Of a stretch of DNA of 64,000 nucleotides, positions 37,007 through 51,475 are shown in pieces. Source of the stretch: Amborella trichopoda (taxonomy: Eukaryota > Streptophyta > Magnoliopsida > Amborellales > Amborellaceae); contig NW_006500356.1 of assembly GCF_000471905.2 (NCBI RefSeq), positions 2,068,731-2,132,730 on the forward strand. Reading direction: 5' to 3'. Every line of letters starts with the position of its first letter. Within the stretch, counting starts at the first letter, position 1. The position numbers and the translations under genes were made by a program. The notes under the pieces are model-generated. The model searched no databases, was not told the origin of the DNA, and saw nothing but the letters and a program-made list of their open reading frames with translations.

Positions 37007-37385
37007 AGGTGTGGTTTGTGTAGAGCCTAGGCTCTAAACAATCAAATTAGAGCTTACCTTTAAATAGAATCAAGAAATGTGGTTTAACACTGAAAATCTT
37101 TGTGATAGCCTTAAACTATATTTTGATATTTATTTATAAAGTTTAAAGCTTCAAAAATGATGTAGATCGACAGATCTATGAAAACTTGAAAATCTTGAAA
37201 ATTGATGGTCAAAAAATACATTACAAAATACATTATTTCCAAAACTTGAAATCAATTTTTTTCTCATGTCTACGCATCTTGATGTCGAGATGATCAATTT
37301 GAGTATTTTTGGGCATCAAAACAATCTCGTCTAGTAAAATTTTTGAGGTAGGCTTGAAAGAGCTTTGGCTCTATATAAACTTTTC
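37007..37385 (-). mobile_element. MITE with AGAGCCTAGGCTCT ends (family M3)
   Basis: The inverted ends are GTTTGTGTAGAGCCTAGGCT and, on the other strand at the right, GTTTATATAGAGCC. The core contains CATCTTGATGTCGAGATG (about 37275). It is closely related to 49380-49773, which has an exact 9-bp duplication. Confidence 0.7.
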
Positions 37386-38027
37386 GCTTAACTTTTTTAA
37401 GTGAATATTTTGGGTGTACCATATTTTTATGATGTCTTATATAAAGGGTTTTTTTTTTATCCTCATACAATTTTAAATTGAAGCAAAGTATTTCTCATTG
37501 CAAATTAGTGAGACATATCAAAGGTGGAAATATAATTTTTGTATTATGACAAGGTTGCGTTCCCGAGAAAGTTCGTTCGTTCTATTAAAAAAAAAGTTCT
37601 TTAACTAAATTTTAATAATATAATAAGATTACATAGAACATATTTTCTCATATCTCAAAATCTGAGTTTTGATTCTCACAAAGAAAAGAAAGAAGGAAAG
37701 CGGACCTCCGCTCTGAAAAGTAACTCCGAAGCGGTGATAGCTTCTAAGCTCCTCTCAGCATAGCTAGCGGAGAAATGCGTTCGCTCCGAGATCAGTTTGT
37801 GGTTTACAAAAGAGCGAGCGAGAAAATCTTAGCTTAGTTAGTTCCGATTTGGTCTAAGCTTTGAAGTAGGGAAGGGGTGGAAAAAAAATGATAAAAGTAA
37901 GACCTCTCTAGATAATAATCAAGCCTATCAAAAGCAAACTACTATATCTAAAATTAATATACTTTGCATAAAATATTTTTGTTAACTATTTACCACATAT
38001 CTTATTTCGATATTTGATTATTTTTAA
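37386..38027. other. No gene seen
   Basis: AT-rich sequence with a purine-rich, moderately GC-rich patch at 37680-37880. Nothing recognised. Confidence 0.55.
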
Positions 38028-38384
38028 GGGAAATTATTCGAAATATACATTAATTTTTGCCTAATTTGAAAAAAAACCTCATACTTTCATTAACATCATC
38101 CATATCTTTTTTTTTTCTTTTTTTTTTTTGTCATTTTGACATTTTTTTTACCCAAATTGCCTTCGCGGTAGTCGTATTACCATGAAAATATGATGCATCA
38201 CGGTACTTAAAGTATCATGATGACTATCCCAGGTTATAGATTCAAACATAATGTCTTGAGGCATCACGGTACTTTAAATGTCGTGATGAATCTCACATAT
38301 TTTACGACACTTGCCGTTATTGTATTTGATTAATGATTAAAGTAAAAAATACTACTATGATGCTAAAGAGCATCATTGTAATAA

Positions 38385-38760
38385 TGAAAAAGTTTATATA
38401 AGGATGCAATCTTATAATGTAGAACTAAAGATGCACCTCAAAAATCCATCAAAAAAGGTAGTTAATGTTGAAAAACCATTCGATTGATCATCTCGATATC
38501 GAGATGTATGATCATGAAAAATAAAAAGATTTTACAACATATTATCTACACCATCCATTTTCAAGATTTTCATATGTTTATAGATCTACTTGATTTCAAC
38601 TTATTTTTAAAATTTAAAATTTTATAATTAAATATAAAAATAGATTTTGAGATAACTCTAAGAACATTTTACATCAAACTTATATACCATAATAATATTT
38701 GTAGGTATACCATACCTTTACAGCTACGGATGCATCCGTATGCCAACTGCAACCTTGCAA
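38385..38760 (+). mobile_element. Family-M3 MITE nested in the M2 element
   Basis: Contains GTTTATATAAGGATGCAATC, the core CATCTCGATATCGAGATG (38489-38506), and TTTTCAAGATTTTCATATG followed by AGATCTACTTGATTT. It closes near CTACGGATGCATCCGTATGCC. Closely matched by the copy at 40580-40975. Confidence 0.65.
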
Positions 38761-39475
38761 TATTGCAAAAGGGCGTCGTCGTCTCAAATTATAGCCTTGA
38801 GCCTTGGGTTTATGCACACATGAATCAATCCATTATCTCGCATTTAATACTTTAGAATATATAAGGGAAATGAACTCAGTGCGTGTCACAAGGAAATAGG
38901 CACTAAAAAAAATGAGAAACATGGGTGGGAAGGTGGTAGAAATGCTTTTTTTTTAAACAAAAGGCATTCCCCACAATTATTATCAAAAGTTGGTAGTACT
39001 GAGGTACGTCCCTTTTGGAAGGGTGACCTAGGTGGAGCAGTAAGGCGAAGGCAGCACATAGCTTTAACTCGCCCTGTGCGTAAGTCGTTCGAGCATTCTA
39101 ACTTTCTCGTTTCCAGGTAAATAAAGACAATAAATATGTGTTTTCCTTTTTTTTTTTTGGTATGGTAAGAGAGAAAGAAAGAGTTTTGCTTGTCCAAGCA
39201 AAAAAAAGGAAAAAAAGAAAGAGAGAGAGCTCACTTTACTCTTTTCTTTTGGGTGGTTCTGCAGTAGAATTGGAACATGGCATGCCGTCTTGCAAAGTCA
39301 ACAAATTCAACAGGAAAAATTACAAAAAAAACACCTTAATCCGTATTTTTTTTTCGATTTTTTTTCTAAATTTTTTCTTTTTCACAAATAACCCTTCAAC
39401 TGAAAAGTAATATACAATAAAACTAAACTACCATTGTTTGTTTTCACACGGCCTTCTCTCTCTTATTTTCACACG

Positions 39476-39625
39476 CGCTCCGACATAGCGCTCCGGCAAT
39501 GGAGGACCGCGTTCCGGCATTCTCAATGTGCGCTCCGGTAGTGCAGCTCAGAGCCACAGTGCTCCGACATTATGAGAACGCGGTCCGGCAGTACAAAGAC
39601 ACAATCCGGCAGTACGTTACTTGGG
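39476..39625. repeat. GC-rich degenerate 21-bp array (NTCCGGCA motif, seven copies)
   Basis: Cores (C/T/G/A)TCCG(G/A) occur at 39478, 39491, 39512, 39533, 39562, 39583 and 39604. Successive spacings are 13, 21, 21, 29, 21 and 21 bases. Each core is usually preceded by GCG and followed by CAnT. The patch is far more GC-rich than its surroundings. Confidence 0.8.
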
Positions 39626-40435
39626 ACTTGGGACCCGCAAATTGATTTGGCTTGTACGTGAAGGGTATTAATATTAAAAAAATAACAACTTTTTACCTTT
39701 AGGGCTTTTTGAGATGAAAGGTTGTTTTGAGAAAAAAAAAGGTGAGAAAAATGATTTGAGGGGGAGTAAGTTGCATATATAGTATATTTTAGGATTTTTT
39801 TTTAATTTTTCCAATTAAAAATTCACGCCCCGAATCCTCAAAACTTAATATTAAGGGCAAAACGTAAATTGAATGACATAATTTGAGCAGAGTGGGCATG
39901 ATGTCTTTTAATATTACGATATTTAAAATACTGTAATAATAATAAATTTTTTACTGTAATCATCATCAAATATAATAATGGTGTTTTAAGTACTGTAAAA
40001 CATGTGAGAGTCATCACCGTACTTAAAAGTACCATGATGCATCAAGACATCACGTTTTACTCTATAACATGTGATAGTTATCATGATACTTTAACTATCA
40101 TGATGCATCATACTTTCACAGTAATACGACTACCATGAAAATTGTTTTAGGTAAAAAAAAAAAAGAAAAAAAAAGTATGGACGAGATTAATAAAAGTAGA
40201 TTTTTTTTTAATTATACAAAAATTAAAGTATATTTGTGATAATTTCTCTATTTATAATTAGTTAATAATTATTAACTATTTCTGAATAATGTATTAAGAA
40301 AATAAATTATTTAAAATAAATTAAAAACAACTTAACTTCTTAAAAGAATAAACTTATACATAAAATTATTGCATTATATGCTTTTGTCAAGTAAATTTTA
40401 TTAGCAAAATCAATTTCACCAAATCATAATTTAAT

Positions 40436-40975
40436 AAGGAAAAAGTTTATATAAGGATGCAACCTTATAATGTAGAACTACGGATACACTTCAAAAATCA
40501 ATCGGGAAATGTAGTTTTATTGTTTGAAAAACCCTTTGATTGATCATCTCCACATCGAGATGTATGATCATGAAAAATAAAAAGAAAAAGTTTATAAAAG
40601 GATGCTACCTTATAATGTAGAACTACGGTTTGCCCTAAAAAATCCATCGGAAAAGGTAGTTTTAATATTGAAAAACCCGTTGATTGATCATCTCGACATC
40701 GAGATGTATGACTGTGAAAAATAAAAACATTTTAAGTCTCAGAAATAGTGCATTTTACAACATATTATCTACACCGTCCATTTTCAAGATTTTCATATGT
40801 TTATAGATCTACTTGATTTTAACCATTTTTGAAATTTAAAATTTTGTAATTATATAAAAATATATTTTGAGATAATCCTAAGAACATTTTACATCAAAAT
40901 TATATACCATGATAAAATTTGAAAGTGCACTTACCTCTACACTACGGATGCATCCGTATGCCAGCTGCACCCATT
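40436..40975 (+). mobile_element. Family-M3 MITEs: partial copy followed by full copy in tandem
   Basis: A partial copy (about 40436-40578) ends just after the core CATCTCCACATCGAGATG. It is followed at once by a fuller copy (about 40579-40975) with core CATCTCGACATCGAGATG at 40689-40706. Both start AAAAAGTTTATA(T/A)AAGGATG. The tandem, same-orientation arrangement suggests local duplication. Confidence 0.65.
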
Positions 40976-41084
40976 TCAAAATTTGGATAAAACAAATGGC
41001 GATAACATGGTTTTTGAAGATTATTGCATTATACTACTATACAACCGTTGCCTGAAATCATTGTCCTTTTACCTTTTGGTATAA

Positions 41085-41255
41085 AGAAGTCACGATTGCC
41101 TATAAGTTTATAACCATTAGATGTGAAAATTGACAGCTTAGGAACATCACAAAGTTAAAAAAAAAAAAAAAAAAATTGATAATATATTCCCTCAATTTCA
41201 CATCCAATAATTAAGATTACTCGTGACCTTGGCATACTAAACATAAATGGTCTTA
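41085..41255. mobile_element. Degraded family-M1 MITE
   Basis: Inverted arms with AAGTCACGATTG on one side and ACTCGTGACC...ATAAATGGTCT on the other resemble the GAGACCATTTA...GGTGGTCACA arms of the 26335 and 52673 elements. It carries an internal poly-A run (41158-41175). Ends are approximate. Confidence 0.45.
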
Positions 41256-41509
41256 ATGTTTTTCTAAATTTTAAATTCTGGCCATGTTTTGTTGAGTAAA
41301 ATGATCATTCTAAAATAGAAGAGAGAGAAATTGGAGGGTAAATTTTGATTCATATAATATGGTGTGATTGTGAAAGTGAGGATCGCAAACCGTGCACATG
41401 CTACCGCCGTTGGCTTGCCATTCGAGCAACGAAATATAATTGATTTGTGGGCCCAAATTTATTTGAAAATGGCTCAAATACCCTCACTTTAAATAAACAT
41501 TTCTTTGAA

Positions 41510-41717
41510 ATTTTATGAAATGAGTAAACTCAAAGTCGAGCAATTCATAGATTCAAAAATTGATATGCTACAAATTTATTAGTTTCCAAATTGGGTCTCT
41601 AGAACTCGAAAAGCATAAAATTATATGAAATGAGAAAACTCAAAGTCGAGCAATTCATAGATTCAAAAATTGAAATGCTACAAGTTTATTAGTTTCCAAA
41701 TTGCGTCTCTAGAACCT
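41510..41717. repeat. 110-bp two-copy tandem duplication
   Basis: Copies carry ACTCAAAGTCGAGCAATTCA followed by ATTAGTTTCCAAATTG at a spacing of 110 bases (TGAG at 41521 and 41631). Divergence is only a few substitutions. Confidence 0.93.
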
Positions 41718-42254
41718 CACCCGCCTTTTTAGTGAATCAAGAGGAAGGCATTGCATTAAAATATGTGGAAGCATTACATTCATCTGTCGGCCCACAGGAG
41801 CATACTGTACATTTATTATCAAAAAATTATTTTTAACTGTAAAATTTTCGAGACATGATCTCTGCATGACGATTTTCCACATGAAATCTCAAATTCAAAA
41901 ACAACAAGGTATTATTTTCAAAAGAAAAAAAAAAATGTTTGAGTTCTTACACAACCATCCAAAAATTATAGGGGTCTCTTATCAATGATCCATTGGCGTG
42001 GGTCGAACAGATCCACATAGAGTATGTGCGATTTTTCTTATTAAAATGTTTAAGGTTAAAGAGGTTACATTCCTAAACTTTAATTTCTTAAAAGCACTTT
42101 TATTTAGGGTTTCGCCCGAAGAAGTGGATTGATAATCTTGCTCATGTCGATCATATAACTTTTGCATAGTTTATGACCACCTTATTTGCCCCCTAATATT
42201 AATATTGTTTTCGATATGGTATGGAATGAGGTTGGTGTAAGGTGTCAATTTTGT
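41718..42254. other. No gene seen
   Basis: AT-rich intergenic sequence without recognised features. Confidence 0.55.
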
Positions 42255-43089
42255 CGAAAAATGCGGTTTCAGTGCTGAAAAGTAATGTGATCATATGAAA
42301 ATCTATTGCACCCCCATTTACAAAATTTAAAATTTAAAAAATGATATAGATCGAGCAAATTTATAAATATTTAAATTTTGTGAAATTAGACTGTCCAAAT
42401 AATATATTATAAAATATATTATTCATATGACTTAAATTTAAAGGTTGTTTTAATGTTGAAAGGCCCTCATCTCGACATCGAGATGTATGAATATATATTA
42501 AGAAATAAAAAATTTGGAGTTCCAGAATAATGTATCTTGCAACACATTATCTAGACAGTATGTTTTCAAGATTTCCATATGTTTATAGATCTACTTGATT
42601 TTAACTATTTTTTAAATTTACAATTTTATAATTAGATATGAAAATATATTTTAAGATAATTCTATGAATTTTTTATATAAAAATTACATGTTATGATAAA
42701 TTTTGGAGGTGCGTCTGGATTGTTTAAGGTTGCAACCATATAGCAACCATATTTTATATATATATATAAAAGTTATATATAAAGTTGCAACGTTAAAATG
42801 TAGAATTACAAATACACCTCAAAATTCTATCAGAAATGTTGTTTTAATGTTAAATAAACCCTCTAATCGATCATCTCGGCATATTTTTGGACCGTCAATT
42901 TTCAAGATTTTTTAATTTTTATAGATTTCTTGGATCTACACTATTTTTTAAGCTTTAAATTTTATTATTAAAAATAAATATATAATTTAAGTTAATGACA
43001 AGAGTTTTCAATATTGAAACCATGTTTCTCATACTATCTGAAGCTGAAGCTGCACTTTGTTTTGATTGTTTAGAGCCTCGGCTCCATAC
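42255..43089 (+). mobile_element. Two rearranged family-M3 copies upstream of the Rab gene
   Basis: First copy about 42255-42720, with core CATCTCGACATCGAGATG at 42468-42485. Its left half reads like an inverted partial copy (GAAAAATGCGGTTTCAGTGC, then GATATAGATCGAGCAAATTT). Second copy about 42760-43089, with a damaged core (CATCTCGGCATAT) and a right end TGTTTAGAGCCTCGGCTCC. Both are degraded. Confidence 0.55.
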
Positions 43090-47462
<4,373 letters not shown>

Positions 47463-47837
47463 GAGGTTTAGACATGGTGGACTAGAGACTTTTTTCGCAT
47501 TCTGGTTCTATTCTTATTTGTTTTCCTATCCTGGGGTTCACGTATTATGTTATTCTTTGTTTTTTCTTTTTCTTTTCCTTGGATTTTATGGTCTATCTTT
47601 CTGGGGGCATTTTGTTGTTTCTATTTTCGTTTTGTGAGTGTGTGTGTATGTTTTTCCACCATCTCTTTTCTAAATTGTAGGGATAGGCTGCTGTTTTCTA
47701 TAGAATGAGTTCCTTGTGAAAGCAAATTTTCTTCTTTGTAGACATACCTTGTTCTTGTAGCTTCATTTGCTTAAACCCAACTATGATGTCAAAATATTCT
47801 TCTTTGGATTAATTTATAAGAATTAGATATATTGATT

Positions 47838-47875
<38 letters not shown>

Positions 47876-48595
47876 ATCCAACCCACCTATTGTATTTGAT
47901 TGTGGACTTAACTTTTGTTGCCACAGATTTGAGATGATGTTTTGGAAAATTGTAACAAAATTTGCTGTATTTAGAAAGGCCAAAATATAAGAGCATATTG
48001 TTTATTTACTTCTCACATTAAACCGAATCCAGGATTAATTTTAGGATCCCAAATTGGGGGATATAAACTCTTCAACATGATTTAACATTAAAAGATAAAG
48101 AGAAAAAAAAAAAAAAATCCAAATAGAACTCTATTCCATTGAAAGAAATGATCTCTCAAGATTGAAGAGAAGCTGTCTAAGTTTTCAAGGGTGAGATCCA
48201 AGACTTAAATTCAAATTTTCTATTTTGTAAATAATCAAATGGTCATTCTTAGGTGGTTCTTAAAATTTCAGATGTAGGTCTTTTGCTTAAGGGAGTAGAT
48301 GTATGGTATTGATCCAGTGGGAACATGTGGGTTATGCAACTGGAAAATAAAATTATATTCGAATTGGGAGGGTATACTATGCTTATGCGGAGCAAACTTA
48401 TCATTTGACCCTTTGGGTAAAAAATGTATATAGAAGGATCTTTGGATTCGAAAATTTGGGAACTAAATATCGGTAAAAATTGTATATAGAGTAATCTTTG
48501 GATTCAAAAATTTGGGATCTAAATATCATAAGATGATTGTTTTGAAAAAGAAAAATTGCATTTTGTGTGCTGACACTTTATCTTGTCCAAGTATT
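47463..48595. other. Rab 3' UTR and intergenic sequence
   Basis: The first 300 bases are T-rich and plausibly the 3' UTR; no single polyadenylation signal can be chosen. A (CT)n microsatellite of about 16 units lies at 47839-47871. A 56-bp two-copy tandem repeat spans 48414-48530 (TTTGGATTCRAAAATTTGGG). Confidence 0.6.
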
Positions 48596-48833
48596 GGATG
48601 AGTTATTGACTATAAAGAAATTATTTATCTATTATATATGGAGGTCACAATCATTTTCACTCATTAGATGTTAAATTGAATGGTTTGGGGTGAATCACAA
48701 AGTTTGAGAATTTTATTTTTGGAACTTTGTCTGTTCAATAATACTCTTACAACCACCCAATTTGAAACTTAAAGGATAAAAATGATTGTGACTTTCATGT
48801 ACAAAAAATAATTGGTCTATTTGTAGGCAATTC
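48596..48833. mobile_element. Family-M1 MITE, degraded
   Basis: Inverted arms ATGGAGGTCACAATCATTTT and AAAATGATTGTGACTTTCAT, with ATTTATC outside the left arm and ATTGGTCTATTTG outside the right. Boundaries are approximate and no TSD was resolved. Confidence 0.55.
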
Positions 48834-49027
48834 TTACTATTTTTAGGTTCAAAGAGTGTGTTTCAAATCTTCTTTATTATTATTTTATAGTTGGGTCTGC
48901 GAATAGTAGAGGATATAGCCTTGAGGGCCCCTAGAAGTATCCGAAATACCCATAGCTTTTTTTTGCTCAAGGGAGTAAATAGATAATTTGCTCCGATGGA
49001 TGTACAAAATCATATGATAACTCACAA

Positions 49028-49250
49028 AAGAGAAAATATATAAAGCCATCATTTACTTTTGGTACAACACAAACACCCTTGTCCATCCCATTTTAACTCA
49101 GGTGGTTATAATTGTCATTGACTAGACTTAAAATTTTAAAAAAAAATTATCAAATTTTATGACATATCCGTAGTCATCTGATTGGGCATCTAAAAGCTAT
49201 AAGTAATTATGACTTTTAAGAAAAATAAATAGTCTCACAGTACAAAATCC
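49028..49250. mobile_element. Family-M1 MITE, degraded
   Basis: Left arm CATTTACTTTTGGTAC and AGGTGGTTATAATTGTCATT; right arm AGTAATTATGACTT and AAATAGTCTCACAGTAC, ending AAATCCC. It resembles the M1 copies by order of blocks, but is too eroded for a TSD. Confidence 0.5.
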
Positions 49251-49379
49251 CTAAAAAAGAGGTCTATAATATTTTGATGTTGAAAGTACTACACCTCAGT
49301 ATCCCATTCTCAAAACCCTTGGAGATAAAAACCTTTGAAATTAAGTCAATTATCCACATATAATTAACAATTAATATTA

Positions 49380-49773
49380 GGGTGCGGTTTGTATAGAGCC
49401 GAAGCTCTAAATAATCAAATTAGAGCCTACCTTTAAATAGAGTCGAGAAATATGGTTTCAATACTATAAAGTTTTGTGATAGCTTTAAATTATATTTTTA
49501 TATTTAGTTATAAAATTTAAAACTTAAAAAATAGTGCAAATCGAGCATATCTATAAAAATTTGAAAATCTTGAAAATTGATGGTCCAAAAATGCGTTACA
49601 AGATGTACTATTTCCAAAACTTGAAATCCATTTTTTTCTCATGTCCGTGCATCTTGATGTCGAGATGATCAATTAGATGATATTTGGGTATCAAAACCAC
49701 CTACTCTAGTGAAAATTTTGAGATAGGCTCTAATTTAATTGTTTAGACCCTAGGCTCTATGTAAACTTTTCCC
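49380..49773 (-). mobile_element. Family-M3 MITE, 394 bp, with exact 9-bp TSD
   Basis: Ends GGGTGCGGTTTGTATAGAGC and (inverted) GGGAAAAGTTTACATAGAGC. Exact duplication TTAATATTA at 49371-49379 and 49774-49782. The core CATCTTGATGTCGAGATG starts near 49650. GGG ends plus a 9-bp duplication point to Mutator-like mobilisation. No coding sequence. Confidence 0.85.
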
Positions 49774-50091
49774 TTAATATTATATTCATTTTAACTTTCA
49801 ACAATTGCAATATGCGTATTCGAGGAGATTTTCAAATTTAAATAAAAATAGTCCATCTCTATAAATTCCCAATCATAACGCCAGTCAATACATAGGGCTA
49901 TCTACCACGACCTCGCATCAAAATAACGGTCCCCTTGCATCACAGTAATGGTTAGAGCTTGAGGAGTATCAGACATTATTGGAATTATTGAATGATACAT
50001 ATTTGACTCCAAATATGGATGTTAGCTTTATTTGGAATATTACCCCTTCGGGAGATTTTTCGTTAAGTCAACCTACAATCTATTATTTTTT

Positions 50092-50258
50092 TATCGTTGG
50101 AGAGACTTGGATGCTGATTTATTCAAGATTAAGAATTGCATTTATTTTCTGATCGTTGGAGAGACTTGGATGCTGGTTTATTCAAGATTAAGAATTACAT
50201 TTATTTTCTGATCGTTGGAAAGACTTGGATGCTGGTTTATTCAAGATTACGAAATTGC
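50092..50258. repeat. 59-bp tandem triplication inside the LINE
   Basis: Units start at 50092, 50151 and 50210, each with ATCGTTGGARAGACTTGGAT followed by TTATTCAAGATTA. Copies differ at only a few bases. Confidence 0.95.
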
Positions 50259-50689
50259 ATGTGCTTCTTAAAGTGCAACTATTCTTATGGATTCTGTATC
50301 AAGATAAATTAGCACTTGTTGACAACTTGAAAAAGAGGGGATCTATTATCATCAATGTATGTATTATAAGCTAAGACAGTGATGAAACTTCGCAGCATCT
50401 TTTCCTCTCATGCTCTTTTATTACATATCTTTGGGATTGGGCTCGACAGTGCCTCAATCTGTCATTACCTTTGTCCCAAAATGTCAAAGCTCTTCTTAAC
50501 CAATGGATCACACCCGATATTTCAATGATGGAAACTATTCTTTGGAAATCTATTTGAGTTAGCCTTATTTGGAATGAGTAAAATGAAAGAAATAGAAGAG
50601 TCTTTAATAGTATAAGTACGGATCTGTCTACATTAAAATCGAATATTTTGGCAGTTGCAGCTGATTGGTTCCTTGCACATAATAATATA

Positions 50690-51055
50690 GAATTTATTCC
50701 TAAAATTTTTATCATTAACAATCCCTTGGCAGTGACGACTATTGGTGTTACCACCAACACTTGTAGTGAGGTTTGGACACCACCATTAGTGAATTCCTTC
50801 AAACTTAATTGTGATGGAAGTTCACTTAGCAATCCAAAGCCAACTAGCTACGATGGACTCATCATAAGGATAGTGGATTTATTCCTAAAATTCTTATCAT
50901 TAGTAATCCCTTGACAGTGGCGGCTATGGGTGTTATCACTAACAATAGTAGTGAGGTTGTTTGGATACCACCACCAGTGAATTTCTTCAGACTTAATTTT
51001 GATAGAGGTTCACTTGGCAATCCAGAGCCAACTGGCGATGGTGGACTCATCAAAA
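50690..51055. repeat. 185-bp tandem duplication inside the LINE RNase H region
   Basis: ATTTATTCCTAAAATT occurs at 50692 and 50877, and the copies stay alignable to ATGGACTCATCA / GGTGGACTCATCA. Divergence between copies is clearly higher than in the 50092 triplication. Confidence 0.9.
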
Positions 51056-51475
51056 ATAATTTAGGTCATATTATATTTTTTTACTCGGGTCTTTGTGGTA
51101 TCACAACAGCAAATGAGACGGAAACACGAGATTTATTAGAAGGTTTGAAATTGCTATGCACTTTGGAATGGGGTAAGATGATCGAAAAAGACTCGGCAAA
51201 TGTCATTGCCTGGAGTAAGAGAAAGGCTTATATTCCTTCGAGATTAAAGACTATTTTTTATCAAATTTGAGATATTTTGTCAACCTTTATAGCAACAGTT
51301 CAACATTTTTATAGAGATGTGAATGAAGATGCCGATGGTCTTGCCAAAGGAGGAGTCCTTATTCTCTTTCTATTGGTTATTTCATTTTTGTAATATTGTG
51401 TCTTTGCTTGAACATCTTGTAGTTTACATATGAATTAATGATAAGTCGTACGTTACCATTCAAAGAGCATTACTG

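Larger units (their letters stand above)
38028..40248. mobile_element. Large family-M2 element (2.2 kb) with 9-bp TSD and nested repeats
   Basis: Ends GGGAAATTATT and (inverted) GAGAAATTATC are flanked by TATTTTTAA (38019-38027) and TATTTATAA (40249-40257), 8 of 9 matching. Long arms contain GTAGTCGTATTACCATGAAAA and the inverse, with CACGGTACTTAAAGTATCATGA-type palindromes. A family-M3 copy lies inside (38385-38760) and a GC-rich array at 39476-39625. A 9-bp duplication with long TIRs indicates a Mutator-like non-autonomous element. No transposase was found. Confidence 0.75.
49930..51425 (+). mobile_element. L1-type LINE, 3' part (zf-RVT and RNase H)
   Basis: In order: 'FIWNITPSGDFS' (near 50030), 'VQLFLWILYQDKLALVDNLKKRG' in part (50270-50340), 'HLFLSCSFITYLWDWARQCLNL' in part (50395-50460), and two RNase H starts ('WTPPLVNSFKLNCDGSSLSN' and 'WIPPPVNFFRLNFDRGSLGN'). 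Then come 'LCGITTANETETRDLLEGLK' and 'NEDADGLAKGG' (51325). The double RNase H start comes from a 185-bp tandem duplication (50690-51055). A 59-bp triplication lies at 50092-50258. Stops and frame changes (for example around 50560 and 51268) show it is dead. Reverse transcriptase proper is absent. Confidence 0.85.
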
